The notes under the pieces are model-generated. The model searched no databases. It saw nothing but the letters and a program-made list of their open reading frames with translations, and had not been told where the DNA came from. A DNA stretch of 64,000 nt from Dictyophora rubrovolvata (lineage: Eukaryota > Basidiomycota > Agaricomycetes > Phallales > Phallaceae). Shown piece by piece: positions 36,018 through 46,946 of the stretch. The stretch lies in assembly GCA_029959195.1 (NCBI GenBank), contig CP114120.1, forward strand, positions 2,170,001-2,234,000, written 5' to 3'. Numbering within the stretch: position 1 is the first letter of the stretch; each line of letters begins with the position of its first letter. A program made the translations under genes and the position numbers.

Positions 36018-38030
36018 CTAGTCGTCGTCGTCTTCGAAGTAGAGGTTGGCACCGGGGAAGTGGGCCTTGATGATCTCCCAGAGCCAGTACATTGGCGTGC
36101 CAAATGTAATGTCGGAAGAATTGGTTGATCCCGTACCACCGGTGAGGAGGGCAGCGAGCCCGCCAAGGGCGTCGAAGATGGCACTCCCAGAGTCCCCGCC
36201 CCTGGAGGATGGACCGGAATTGTTATCGTATGGGTAGATTGCTGCTTCCACCGAATTGCGCACGCCTAGGGTGGAGTAATGGCGAACATGAGACTCGAAT
36301 CCAGACAAACAACCGATCGTGGTGAGCGTGGCGGTGCCGCGTTTTATCACGTAACGCATAGGATCCCCATTGTGATCTCGGTTGTTAGGTTTGCGTATGT
36401 TGTCCGCGGGGAGGATGCCCCAGTGTTTGAGGAGACGTTCGGCTGGATAGTCGAAATCTGACGGTGCATCGATGCGAGGGTACATTAGGCCGATGAACTT
36501 CGCGGCGTCGATCTCTGGGCCTGGAATATGAACAGTTAGATTAGAGACATTTGGCGAGATGGATCAGTACGCACCCAAGTCGAGCACGTTCCCTCTGAAG
36601 TTCGGCAAAAACTTCTTCTCGTTGAGCTTGACAACGCAAACGTCCTGGGTGTAGTCGTGTGGAGCGGTAGCGACACTGATCTCAGGTGCTCATACAACGT
36701 GTCCAATAACCCGGTCCTTCGGTTTAATCCACTCCTTCGACACCTTCACAAAGAACTTCTTCAGCTCCTCAATCAGAGTTTGTGTCTTGCCAAGCTCGTG
36801 CTCAGTCTCTGCCAGCTCAACCGCCGCCTGCTCAGCGTTAGAGCCACCGCTCCGTGACCTCGCAGCCAATGTCCTAACCCGCTTCTTCAGGATCCCAACC
36901 GTGCTGTTTAGGGTGCCGATATGGCCTTGGATGGATATAAGGAAGTTTGTGAAAGCTTTGGTGCCCATGAGGACGACCTTCTTCTTAGGTCTGGCTTTGT
37001 AGGCGTAGTCAGAATTGCCCTCAACTTCTTAGAGAAAAGTGAACGTACATATGTAGGTGTATCCCTTGTTGCCCTTGTGTTCCGGGAAAAGTACGTGGCG
37101 GGCCGTGACGGCGTAGAGTGCTTTCTCCACTCTAAAGTAAAAGCCCATGGTTCCCTGGCGCTTGAGAGTCTTCAAACCAGCGATAGGCAAGCCAAGCGCA
37201 GTAGTCACGGGATCGATGACGGCCTTGAGGGGATCAAGGTCGGAGACGGGTGCGAACAGGCTTGGACCACTTGACGCCCTAGCCACCGACTCGTCGTGAT
37301 ACGCAACGTCGACATCGAAAATTCCGTGCCCCCCGAGGAGGTCCAGGATGTCGTTGGAAGACTCAAAAGCGACGTCACTGGTGAGAGTATCTGGCAAGAC
37401 GCCTACCCAAATCGTGACTGGAGTGATAACGCGTGTCCCGTACTCGACGATCTTGATGTTCTCGACGTCGATATCCTCGTCGTCCATCTCGTCCTCGTCC
37501 TCGTTGTCGTCATCGTCCTCGTTCTCCTCAACCCAGCTAAAACGAGCAAGGTCGATGGACGAATGCTGGATGCCTCGCTGGTCGAGGAGTTCGACAACCT
37601 TGGAACGAATGTTGGTCTACAGATTGCTGCGCTTCGAGAAAATCACGAACACTGGAACGAACGGTAGCCCACACATTGTCCTTGCCAAGCTTGTGGTGCT
37701 CGTAAACAGGGCGAAGCTGCATGACACGAGGATCTTGTTCTGGCCCGGCGGGCGGGATGAATATGTCCTTGGAGGTCCTGAAGATCAACTTCGGACCGCG
37801 ACGTCTGCGGCCCCGGATACCGAAATAGTAAAGGTACGCCTCGAGCTTGGAGACATCGTGAGGAGAGGACTCTACGGATGAGACGCTCGACGAATCGTCC
37901 TCATTCCAGAGACTGTGGTCGGAATATCGCCGTCGGTCATCGAAGAACGCCTGCTCGTCTCCTTGGAGTAGGCGGCACACTCTTTCTCAAATGCTCGAGT
38001 CTGGACGTGTAGCTCCAAGCTATCATCCAC
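36018..38030 (-). pseudogene. Trypsin-like (PA clan) serine protease family gene, probably inactive
   Basis: This belongs to a protein family common in Agaricomycetes with a long N-terminal region and a C-terminal trypsin-like fold. The catalytic triad is visible: His in AVTARHVLF (codon 37,095-37,097), Asp in DVCVVKL (36,642-36,644) and Ser in SRGGDSGSAIFD (36,189-36,191). Between His and Asp is a long helical insert (GTKAFTNFLISIQGHIGTLN and on). The gene ends in an acidic DDDD tail. Lesions: reading frame changes near 37,983 and near 37,605, and a TGA at about 36,686-36,688 where the family has Trp (HVV-W-AP). The TGA could be hidden in a 51-nt GT-AG segment, but that would remove conserved residues. 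I therefore call it a pseudogene. The active-site residues themselves are intact, so loss seems recent. Confidence 0.72.
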
Positions 38031-38536
38031 TATAAAAGTATGCGAGTGAGTCAGTACAGAAGAAAAGAATTAAAACGTTAAGGAACTCGCTTGTGGCGGG
38101 CTCAGTAGTTGGCTGAGCAAATGGATTGAGCGGGTTGGGAGCAAGCTGGGAGAGGCTCGAAAAAAGTAAAGAATCTTCAAAGAATCTCCTTATTACATGG
38201 ATGAAGAGATGTCCCCGCTTATGTAAGAGGTCGTAACGCTTAAACTTGAATCATCTTCCGAACGCTGTAAAAAAGGACGATTTTCTGGGTTCTTATTCGG
38301 TTTTCTCTACCATTTAAATCTTGGCTGGGAAGAGAACTTTGGATCTGCTTCGGAAAACGGACTCAGAGTCAATATTATGACACAATGTTAGTCGCTGGCA
38401 ATGCGTCGACGCGCCGCTTTTTGTCGGAAGTCGCCGAGTTTCCGGTCATTAGTCAGCAGACTCGATTGCACATTTCCGTACTGTTCCCCATCGACAACCT
38501 TCCACAGCTTCTCCTTGTCTTCAAACATTGTCCACC
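38031..38536. promoter_or_regulatory. PRP6 upstream region and protease 5' flank
   Basis: The left third matches 28,080-28,250 (protease-side duplicate) and the right two thirds match 34,850-35,120 (PRP6-side duplicate). It is the parental junction of the two duplicated segments and contains the PRP6 promoter and leader. Confidence 0.7.
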
Positions 38537-41500
38537 ATGAGTAAAGTGGCGACTAACAAACCTAATAAATTGGCGTTCTTGTCAATGCCCGCGCCTCCAT
38601 CATACGTGGCTGGTCTCGGTCGAGGGTAAGTTTGAGCAGTCACTTTCTTAGCTGGATTCATGATTTTAACTTTGTCTCAGTGCTTCAGGATTTACAACGC
38701 GATCAGATATTGGCCCTGCCCGTGAAGGACCATCTGCAGAAGCCGTTGCGTATGTGTTCAGTATGATTATTTCTTTTTACTTAATTAATTCGCGCCTGCA
38801 GCGAGGCACAGATGCGGAGAGGCGAAGAGCCGGAGATGGATAGTGAAGCCTATCAAGACCCTGACAATGAGATGGGCCTGTTTGCTGGGACCGTTTACGA
38901 AGCGGACGACGAAGAGGCAGATCAGATCTACGAAAGCGTTGATCAAGCGATGGACTTGCGAAGGAAAGTACGAAGGTTAGTAAATCACTCATACTGGATT
39001 TTCCGCTTGTTCAAAAAAGATTGACACTTACAGGGAAGCCCGGGAAATTGAAGAGCAGAAAGCCATTCGTGCTCAACGACCCAAAATACAGCAACAATTT
39101 GCTGATTTAAAACGCGCCTTATCCGGAGTTACCGACTCCGAATGGGAGAGCATTCCTGAAGTGGGGAATCTCACAAAGCGGCGGAAAGTGAAAGACTTTG
39201 GAAAGACATATGCCGTTCCTGACAGTATCATTGTTGGAGATCGTGATAGCGGTGCATACGAGAACGCACTAGACCCACGGCAGCAAGAGGTAGTTTTTTT
39301 TGCCCTTTGTTCTCCTCTGCTTTTCCCTAAATTATCATATTTTAGTTCGGAGGTTTTGAAACACCGGCATTAACTAACCTTGTTGAAATGGGTCAAGCTC
39401 GTGACAAGGTCCTATCGCTGAAACTAGATCAGGTAAGTTACACGCCGGCTAGTTGTTTGTTTTCAATTGAAAGGAAAATAGCTTTCGGGGACCTCTTCTA
39501 TATCTGGTTCAGCCACTTCGGTCGACCCCAAAGGATACCTGACGGATCTCAATAGCGTTGTACTCAAGTCAGAAGCTGAAATTGGTGATATAAAACGGGC
39601 TCGGATGCTCTTTGATTCGCTTGTCAAATCAAATCCGAAACATGCTCCAGGCTGGATTGCAGCTGCCTGTGTCGAAGAACACGCTGGAAGAATGGTCACT
39701 GCTCGAAAACTAATCAAAGCTGGTTGCGAGCAATGTCCTAAAAGCGAAGATGTTTGGTTAGAGGCTGCGCGTTTGCATGTCAGTTATGATAGTTTGCACT
39801 TCTTAGATTTTTTGCATTAATAGTCTGTACAGAATTCACAGGACGCAAAGGTCATCCTTGCTAATGCAGCCCAGCATTGTCCACAGAGTGTAAAGATCTG
39901 GTTGACGGCCGCTAATTTGGAAACCGAGCTTAAATCCAAAAAGAGGGTTTTGCGGAAAGGTCTGTTCAGAAATTCTTATTTGCGCTGGATACTCAAATTT
40001 GTTTTGTAGCTTTGGAATCTATTCCCAACTCTGTGCGATTATGGAAGGAGACTGTCAATCTGGAAACATCTCCCGTAGACGCTCGGATTCTTCTAAGTCG
40101 AGCTGTAGAAGTGATACCTCAATCTGTTGAATTATGGCTCGCACTCGCACGTCTTGAAACGCCAACTCAAGCGAAAGCCGTTTTGAACAAGGCTCGTAAA
40201 GCGGTCCCGACAAGTCATGAAATCTGGATAGCGGCTGGTCGACTGCTGGAGCAAGAAGCTGAACGACCCGAAAAGACTGCTGCAGAAAGAGCTCAAGACC
40301 TGCAAGTTGTTGACAAGACCATTGAAATGGGTGTCAAATCACTACGACAGCATCAAGTGCTCCTAACTAGAGATCAATGGCTCAAGGAGGCAGAAAGATG
40401 CGAAGAAGAAGCTTCTCCACGAACTTGCGAAGCCATAATTAAGGCCACAATCAGTATGGAAGTCGAAGAAGAAGATCGTTATGATACTTGGCTTGGAGAT
40501 GCCGAGTCTGCGGAATCGAAAGGATGCATTACCACTGCCCGCGCTATCATCGCTTATGCACTTCGTGTATTTCCCGATCGCAGAGCGCTCTGGCGACGGG
40601 CTGCGGATCTTGAGAAGGCCCATGGGTCCAGGTCTGTACCACTTTTATCTCTTTTTTAGACCTGTGCATTCAATACATTATGTTTGCAGAGAATCATTGG
40701 AAGAAATACTTAGTCGTGCCGTTCATCACTGTCCTCAGGCCGAAGTTTTATGGCTTATGTGGGCGAAAGAAAAATGGTTGGGTGGTGATGTGCCTGGTGC
40801 TCGTGAAATTCTGGAGAAGTCATTCGTTGCGAATCCTGAAAGCGAAGCTATCTGGTTGGCGGCTGTCAAGCTGGAAGCGGAGAACGGAGAACTAAGTGTT
40901 GCACGTGAACTATTAATTCGGGCACGTACAGTTGCGGATACTGAACGAGTAAGCTTTTTGAGACATGATGAATTTGGATTCGACTTACATGACCTAATTA
41001 GATCTGGTTGAAGTCGGCGGTTTTCGAACGTCAGCAAGGGAAGCTTGATCTCGCGTTGACTACTATATCAACCGCTTTATCGAAGTATCCTAAGTTTGCA
41101 AAGTTTTACATGATTCAAGGACAGATACACGAGTCACAAAAGGATTATTCCGCCGCACGAGCTTCGTATGCTGCCGGGATAAAAGCATGCCCTAAAGAGG
41201 TGACATTGTGGATTCTCGCGAGTCGCTTGGAAGAGAAAGACGGAAAATCCATTAAAGCTCGTGCTTTACTTGAAAAGGCCCGTATTGTCAATCCGGCGAA
41301 TGAGTTATTGTGGGCTGAAAGTGTTGGTGTTGAAGAACGATCGACTGGAGCTGGTCAGGCCAAGGTTGTGCTTTCAAGAGGTGGGCTTTAATTTTTACAC
41401 CAGATCTATTTTCTGATCGTAATGGCATGTCAGGACTACAAGAATGTCCGACTTCAGGTCTTCTCTGGTCAATGGTTATCTGGGCAGAGCCTCGACCCAC

Positions 41501-41901
41501 CAGAAAAACTCGTTCGGCTGACGCTTTGAGGAAAGCTGGGGATGATCCCATCATTATGTGCACTGTCGCAAGGTTGTTCTGGGCTGAACGGAAAATTGAT
41601 AAGGCTCGTCAATGGTTTTCGAGAGCGATTGCTACGAACTCGGATTTAGGCGACTTGTGGGCTTGGTGGCTGAAGTTTGAACGTCAGCATGGAACACCGG
41701 TGAGCGAAGTATCACTTGATAGGTACCAATCTCGTTAGGTACTAACGTGAATTCTAGGAGCAACAGCAGGAAATAGTTGACAAGTGTGTACAAGCCGAAC
41801 CTCACCATTCCCCTATTTGGCAATCGATAGCAAAAGACATGGCAAATGTAGGCAAGAGTACGAAAGAGATACTTGAAATGGTCGTAGAAAAGCTGGAGTA
41901 A
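38537..41901 (+). CDS. PRP6: Pre-mRNA splicing factor Prp6 (U4/U6.U5 tri-snRNP)
   Basis: Prp6/PRPF6 bridges U5 and U4/U6 snRNPs in the tri-snRNP in the nucleus. Twelve exons sum exactly to 923 codons including the stop, close to human PRPF6 (941 residues). The N-terminal PRP1 domain shows [20 protein letters not shown] and [20 protein letters not shown]. Acidic and Lys/Arg-rich helices follow, including [20 protein letters not shown], and then many HAT/TPR-like repeats with recurrent patterns such as [30 protein letters not shown] and [11 protein letters not shown]. The start at 38,537 fits the conserved N-terminus. Introns are 49-58 bp, and all phases agree. A broken copy of its 5' end and middle lies 3 kb upstream on the same strand. 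Confidence 0.96.
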
Positions 41902-41997
41902 AAGGGTCCGTCTTTATTAGTGTTTGATTTCCAAATGTGCTAATAAATCTATGTACTAAAATAATAATATAAAGTACAGAAGCAGTCCATAAAGCTA

Positions 41998-42667
41998 TCA
42001 TTCGTCGTCATCTTCGACCTCCGAATCAGAGGGTTTCTTTTTCTTTTTAGCCGGTTTTTGCTTATTTCTAGAAAAAAGGACAGTCAGCAAAGGTAGCCAT
42101 TTACTCGAAATATGGGAGCCGTACTCTTCAGATTTAGTTTCTTTGCCGGATTCCTTTGCCTTTGTCCCTTTGGCGGAAACCGCGCCTTCTGCCAACGTTA
42201 ACTCCAACTGTTTGGTCAACGGAGCGGTGTTGGCGACTAGACTCGCCCATTGTGTTGAATCGAGAGTGATACCCTTTTTGCCAGGTTTTATATCGCCGCT
42301 GGCTTTATCTCTGTAATACTTGATTTTAATCAGTAAAAGTACGGAATTATGTCGAGTTATAATCACTCACTTCTCGCAAGTTTACATACGCCTTTCCTCG
42401 AAAGACGCTAACGGTCGCGCGTTTCAGACTACCAAGCTAAGATAGTAATTTAGTGTTTTGAGCGGCACGAGCTGTCTCTTGTCTCACATCAACGTAGAGA
42501 TTTCCTTCCTCATCCTTTTGAAGAACAGCGGGGGATTCACCATCGTCGTGTTTGACCTATATGACCAATTCTACGTGTTTAACGCGAAGATTAATAGTTA
42601 ATAATCCCCAACATACCTTTTTTGATGACTCTGCAGATTCAATATCTTCAGCTCCGCGTTTCGACAT
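41998..42667 (-). CDS. SUB1: Transcriptional coactivator PC4 / Sub1
   Basis: PC4/Sub1 binds single-stranded DNA and supports RNA polymerase II initiation, elongation and repair in the nucleus. The start at 42,667 gives MSKRGAEDIESAESSKKVKH, a Ser/Lys-rich regulatory arm. The ssDNA-binding fold follows: EGNLYVDLGSLKRATVSVFR, GKAYVNLREYYRD, GDIKPGKKGITLDSTQWASL. The C-terminus is Lys-rich then acidic (KPAKKKKKPSDSEVEDDDE). Five short exons are needed; phases agree at each junction. Its end is 97 bp from the PRP6 stop (tail to tail) and its start is 121 bp from RTT109 (head to head). Confidence 0.94.
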
Positions 42668-42788
42668 TGTAGTGGTTGGGTTGGAAAGAGTTTACGCCAA
42701 GTTTACGCAGTCTTAAGCGGGGACGACGGTCCACGGAAGCAACTGACGTGTTTCACGCGACCGTGAGACTGTGACTTACGTGACGTTG
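42668..42788. promoter_or_regulatory. Divergent promoter SUB1 / RTT109
   Basis: Only 121 bp separate the two start codons, so both nuclear genes must share this promoter. It contains gtgtttcacgcgaccgtgag, a CG-rich tract, but no site was assigned. Confidence 0.6.
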
Positions 42789-44696
42789 ATGGTTCCTCCT
42801 ACTACACAAAGTTCTGTCTCGACTCTCCGGGCGCATTTGTTGAACGCGCTTTCCACTTTACCAGGTCATCGAATACTGGATATCCATGTTCTCGTCTCTA
42901 CTCAAAGAAAACCCAATGAATCACTTTTTCCCTATCTTTCGCCGAAGCCGAGATCTCTTATGCAAGAAATTTTGATACTGCTCTCTGAACGTGCTCCTCC
43001 CGCCAACAGCGTTGAAAGCACCCCATCTCCCGCTGTTTTTGTAACTGCCATAGAAGCAGACATATTTTATTTTCCCTCAAGCGCGTCAACAATTTTATAC
43101 ATCTCGAAAGTGGATGGAACTGGACAAGGGACCTACCCATCTCCAACGTCGATATTAGTTAATGCATTACTTCAATTTTATGGCTCACCAACAAGTCCTA
43201 TATACCCAAATCGGAACCACACCCTTTGGGTTCATCTATTTGCTCGTGCACAAAGACAATATTTATTTCCAAATTCCGCCGACCACCCGGATAAAAAGCC
43301 TTTAGGCGATGTGGCTCTTTGTAAATGGTGGAAAAAGTCTCTTGGAAAAGCTGCTCTGGATATCCTGAATGCCTATGAGATGGTTGACCCGCCTCGTAAG
43401 CATGTCAAATTTTTATTCATTTTTTTCTTGCTTTTTGAATTCAAAAAATAATTAGACAAAGAGCGTATCATGTTGTCCGCTAGTTTATACTATATTATCC
43501 CAGGTCATAGCGAGGCGGAAGCTACATATTCCTTGGGGATGGGAAGTCCAACTCCAACAGAACTTCAATGGACCTACTCACATCCATATGACGCACACAA
43601 AATTCATGATATACCGTTCGTTTCGGCCTCGCCAGGCTCAGAAAACAAAGAGCATTATCTTCCATCTCTGATACCATATTTTGATGATGATCCCAAGAGC
43701 CGCTTCCTGGATGAGTTAGCGGCGACACGTGAAGAGACGACCATTGCTGTTCCTATGCCTACCCCAAAACGAAAAAAACGCAAACTCAGCTCGAATAATT
43801 CGAGCGGCAATCACAATAATGTCGTAATTAAGATGTCTGCACAGGAATCTCCTTCTACGTCTACCTTTCCCCCTCAAAGCCCTGGTATTCGGATGCCTCA
43901 ACCGGAATCCTCAAGTCATCCCCTTATTGCTCTAATTCCTCCGTCCTCATCACCACCTCGCATTGATGATGACGAACCAATTGAGCGCCATTCCACTCCT
44001 GAACCGAATTTAGAAGAACAGGTCTTAGAAACACCTCAGACGCCCCATTTCCCCAGATTAACCACGTCTTTATTATCGCCGCACACGCCTCAAAACAGTA
44101 CTTTGCGAGCGTTCACCAGTAATGCTCAACTCACCCCTCGTTCAAAGGTTTCGAAATCACCACATACTCCTAAATCATCTCGTCGCCCTACATCCGACTT
44201 GGACAACGTTACGACAACAGAGTTTTGGGAACGGATGTCTTTCCGTCAAGAATGTGCTCAGGGGGCTGTAACTGGCTTCTTCGTTGTAGTCTTTGTGCAA
44301 AAATATTTATCGGACGGCGAGGGAGTAATAGACGATTCCGATGCAGGTCCCAGCATCCTCGTGAATGGCACTGTGCCCCATACCATTATAAAGAGAATCA
44401 TGACCTCGTTATTGACCGGAGTTGAATTCTCCACTGTTGAACGATCGCATAAGGCGACTCAAATGATCGAAACTACAATAAAGGGATTGTGTGATGGCTT
44501 ACGCGATACATCTTCCTCTTTGGATGGAGAAAACCCACCTGCGCTAGAAGATGATACTGGTATTTATTCCCGACACATACATGCAACTCTCACAGTTAAT
44601 AATCCACCTATCTCCCGAAAGCAATCATCATCGACGGCAGGTGGGCCTCCTATGAATATCCTAGGAGTTAGACGGAAGAAGAAAAGAGACCAATAA
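42789..44696 (+). CDS. RTT109: Histone H3 acetyltransferase Rtt109 (H3K56)
   Basis: Rtt109 acetylates newly made histone H3 at K56 (and K9) with chaperones Asf1 and Vps75 during S phase. Two exons (42,789-43,395, 43,456-44,696) give 615 residues. The p300-like fold is recognisable: ESLFPYLSPKPRSLMQEILI, FVTAIEADIFYFPSS, ILYISKVDGTG, HTLWVHLFARAQRQYLFPNS, CKWWKKSLG, then SLYYIIPGHSEAEATYSLGM, ELQWTYSHPYDAHKIHDIPF and FDDDPKSRFLDELA. The last holds the Asp-Asp-Pro-Lys stretch that in yeast carries catalytic-site Asp residues and the autoacetylated Lys. FWERMSFRQECAQGAVTGFF is the conserved last helix. Between them is a 150-residue Ser/Pro-rich disordered insert with a basic patch (KRKKRKL), longer than in yeast. 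The first in-frame ATG is at 42,789; three upstream codons in frame are not ATG. Confidence 0.95.
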
Positions 44697-45356
44697 GTAC
44701 TCTCGCTTTGTTATTTGTACTTGCTGTTACTTGCTGTCGGTATGAATGATATATATAATGTGCCTTGTCCATATTCGATGTAAACATTGGTACGTCAGTT
44801 TGAAACTTCGAATTGTTTGCATCTCTAATAGAAATTATGATGTCTCGCCAATGGTTCTGAGTTTTTTTATTGGAAGAAGGCCTGCGTAATACGGATAATT
44901 CGAAAGATATAGACATGACTTGTTGGCAAGACACTGTACCTGTAAGTATTTCAATGGCTCGTGTATTGTCACGGTGCTCGCAGGCTCCGTTCTTGCGACT
45001 TGACAAGGCAACTCCTGGCAACTCTCACTCATGTTTTCTCAAGCCAGTTTATCTCGGCTTCAACCGAGTCGATTTCTGGATGTGTCCATGTCCAAAATTT
45101 AGGATATCCCGGATCTCGGCCGCAATAAACACAAATACCGCTTCCAGTTCCTTTTTTATCCGCAAAGGTATTCTATGTTCATTTTTACCAGACATTCATG
45201 AATTGATTGGTACAAGGTGATAAGGAGCACCATCACGAACAGTGATCGCAGTGGTCAAAGTACAAAAGCATCAGGCGCTTCCGGCGCTAGGGCCCGTTTC
45301 CGAATTCAAGTCCGTGATCTCTGGTGACTTGACCAGCGTCGACATTCTACTCGAGG
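44697..45356. other. Intergenic
   Basis: 660 bp between RTT109 and the next + strand gene. No gene or RNA recognised; the right part is presumably the promoter of the next gene. Confidence 0.5.
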
Positions 45357-46635
45357 ATGTCGATGGGCCAAAATAACGCACCAGTTCTCCCATATGATAT
45401 ATTTCAGAGCTATATCATACCCGAAGTTTTATCTCAGCATATTCACTCGCTTTTGGTCGATCAGGAGCAGCCCTCCTGGCATCCTTTTTACGTGCTTCCT
45501 TTAGTTTGCCATACATTCAATGAGACATGTAGATGTCTGATTGTAAGAATATTTGGGATTGATTTAACATCATCGAAGCCGTATGTTTGGTTCTCTCTTT
45601 TTGTCCCTTTTATGCTTCGCTTATGATTTTATTTAGCGAGTCACGAGCGGACGATAACGAGCTACTCGACGACAATGAGTCCGATCTATCTGAATCCGAG
45701 TCTATGGACGAATTATCTCCAGCTGACATGCTGCAATACGCAATGTCAGTCTCTCAAAGAGCGCACAGACCAGACTCTCATATGAGCCAAACATATCATT
45801 TTCACAATACCGAAACATTATTAGAGCAAACCAGCCTTGTCCGGGTATACACCTGTATAGCGCTCGGAAAGCTTTTTCTAAACGTTGACGTTCTTTGTCC
45901 CCTCGGTATCCTCATCAATACAAGCTCAACACCAACTGTACCACGACGGCGCCTATGGGACGAAGATTATGACGATCGCGAAGAGACTCCGAGGATACAA
46001 ACAGAGTTTGATGAAGCCAATTTGCATCGCTTTTTTATGCCTTTTGAATGTGCACAGATTCTTTGTGATCGCATGGTCCCTGATCGGTTGGCGATGATTG
46101 CTGCTCGTTACATGGCTGAAACACTGCCATTTTATCACTCGCGTTTGTTGTCTGCTCCTCTAATAATACCAAACGTCTGAATTAAAATATCTGAATATAG
46201 TGTTCATGTTGGCGAAGTATTACCGCGATTTGAGATTCAACGTTGACAGGAAATATGAACTTACACTGGTACGTCTTGTTACTTCCCTTTTATTTTCGAT
46301 TCGAGATAAACTCGCAGACAGAATAATTATACCGAATGGGTCCTGGAAACCCTTACTCTTTTGGAAAACGCCAGAGCCGATCTCATCGAGATTATGAAAG
46401 CTGGAAAAATGATCTATTCGTTCTGGCGGGATCGCGTAGTTTCAAGAGAAGCAATAAAGGTAAATCCTCAACACCTTAGTCTTGTTTCTCTAAATCTGAT
46501 ACGAGTGTTTTTTTCCAGCTCACGCGTATTCTCGAGGCTTTAGATGATGTAGTCAAAGCAGAGTGGTCTGATGCTCATACGACAACTCAGGTCAGAAAAC
46601 GAGCCTCTGCGTTGATCTTGGCGTGGACAAGATAA
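45357..46635 (+). CDS. F-box-like protein of unknown function, 5 exons
   Basis: Five exons join: one ending at 45,581 (GIDLTSSKP), one from about 45,639 (ESRADDNELLDDNESDLSES), one starting LFMLAKYYRDLRFNVDRKYE, then NNYTEWVLETLTLLENARAD and finally LTRILEALDDVVKAEWSDAH, stopping at 46,635; about 360 residues. The N-terminus, LPYDIFQSYIIPEVL...FYVLPLVCHTFNETC, has the Leu-Pro, Leu and Val-Cys spacing of an F-box, then an acidic linker. The C-terminal part is helical. It could be an SCF adaptor, but the match is weak and the third exon boundary (intron from about 46,143) was chosen only because it keeps a long frame. Confidence 0.65.
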
Positions 46636-46946
46636 TATCGTTTTAATGTGGTGTCGCAAAATTTGAAGGAACTAGATCTGTCCTTATCAGGGCTGAAGAT
46701 TTAGATCAAGACGCAAAAACTGCTTCATGCTACCATATGACTCTGAACTTCATGAAGCGCAAGGAAGGCAGTTCACGAGACTTAACTGCCGGGGTTCCAC
46801 TAGCAGAACTTGAGCAGTCGCTTGTAACAACCCTTTTGTTCCTCGTTGTAATTGTACAATTTGCAAACCCGTGCTGAGGTTTCTACTCTAATGTTCTTTC
46901 TGTTGGTCTTTACTGTCCCGCCCCCTTGCAATAAAATATACTTTTC
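46636..46946. other. Intergenic between convergent genes
   Basis: 311 bp hold the 3' ends of the F-box-like gene and the MFS transporter. An AATAAAATATA stretch near 46,930 on the + strand is a possible poly(A) signal for the former. No other feature seen. Confidence 0.5.
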
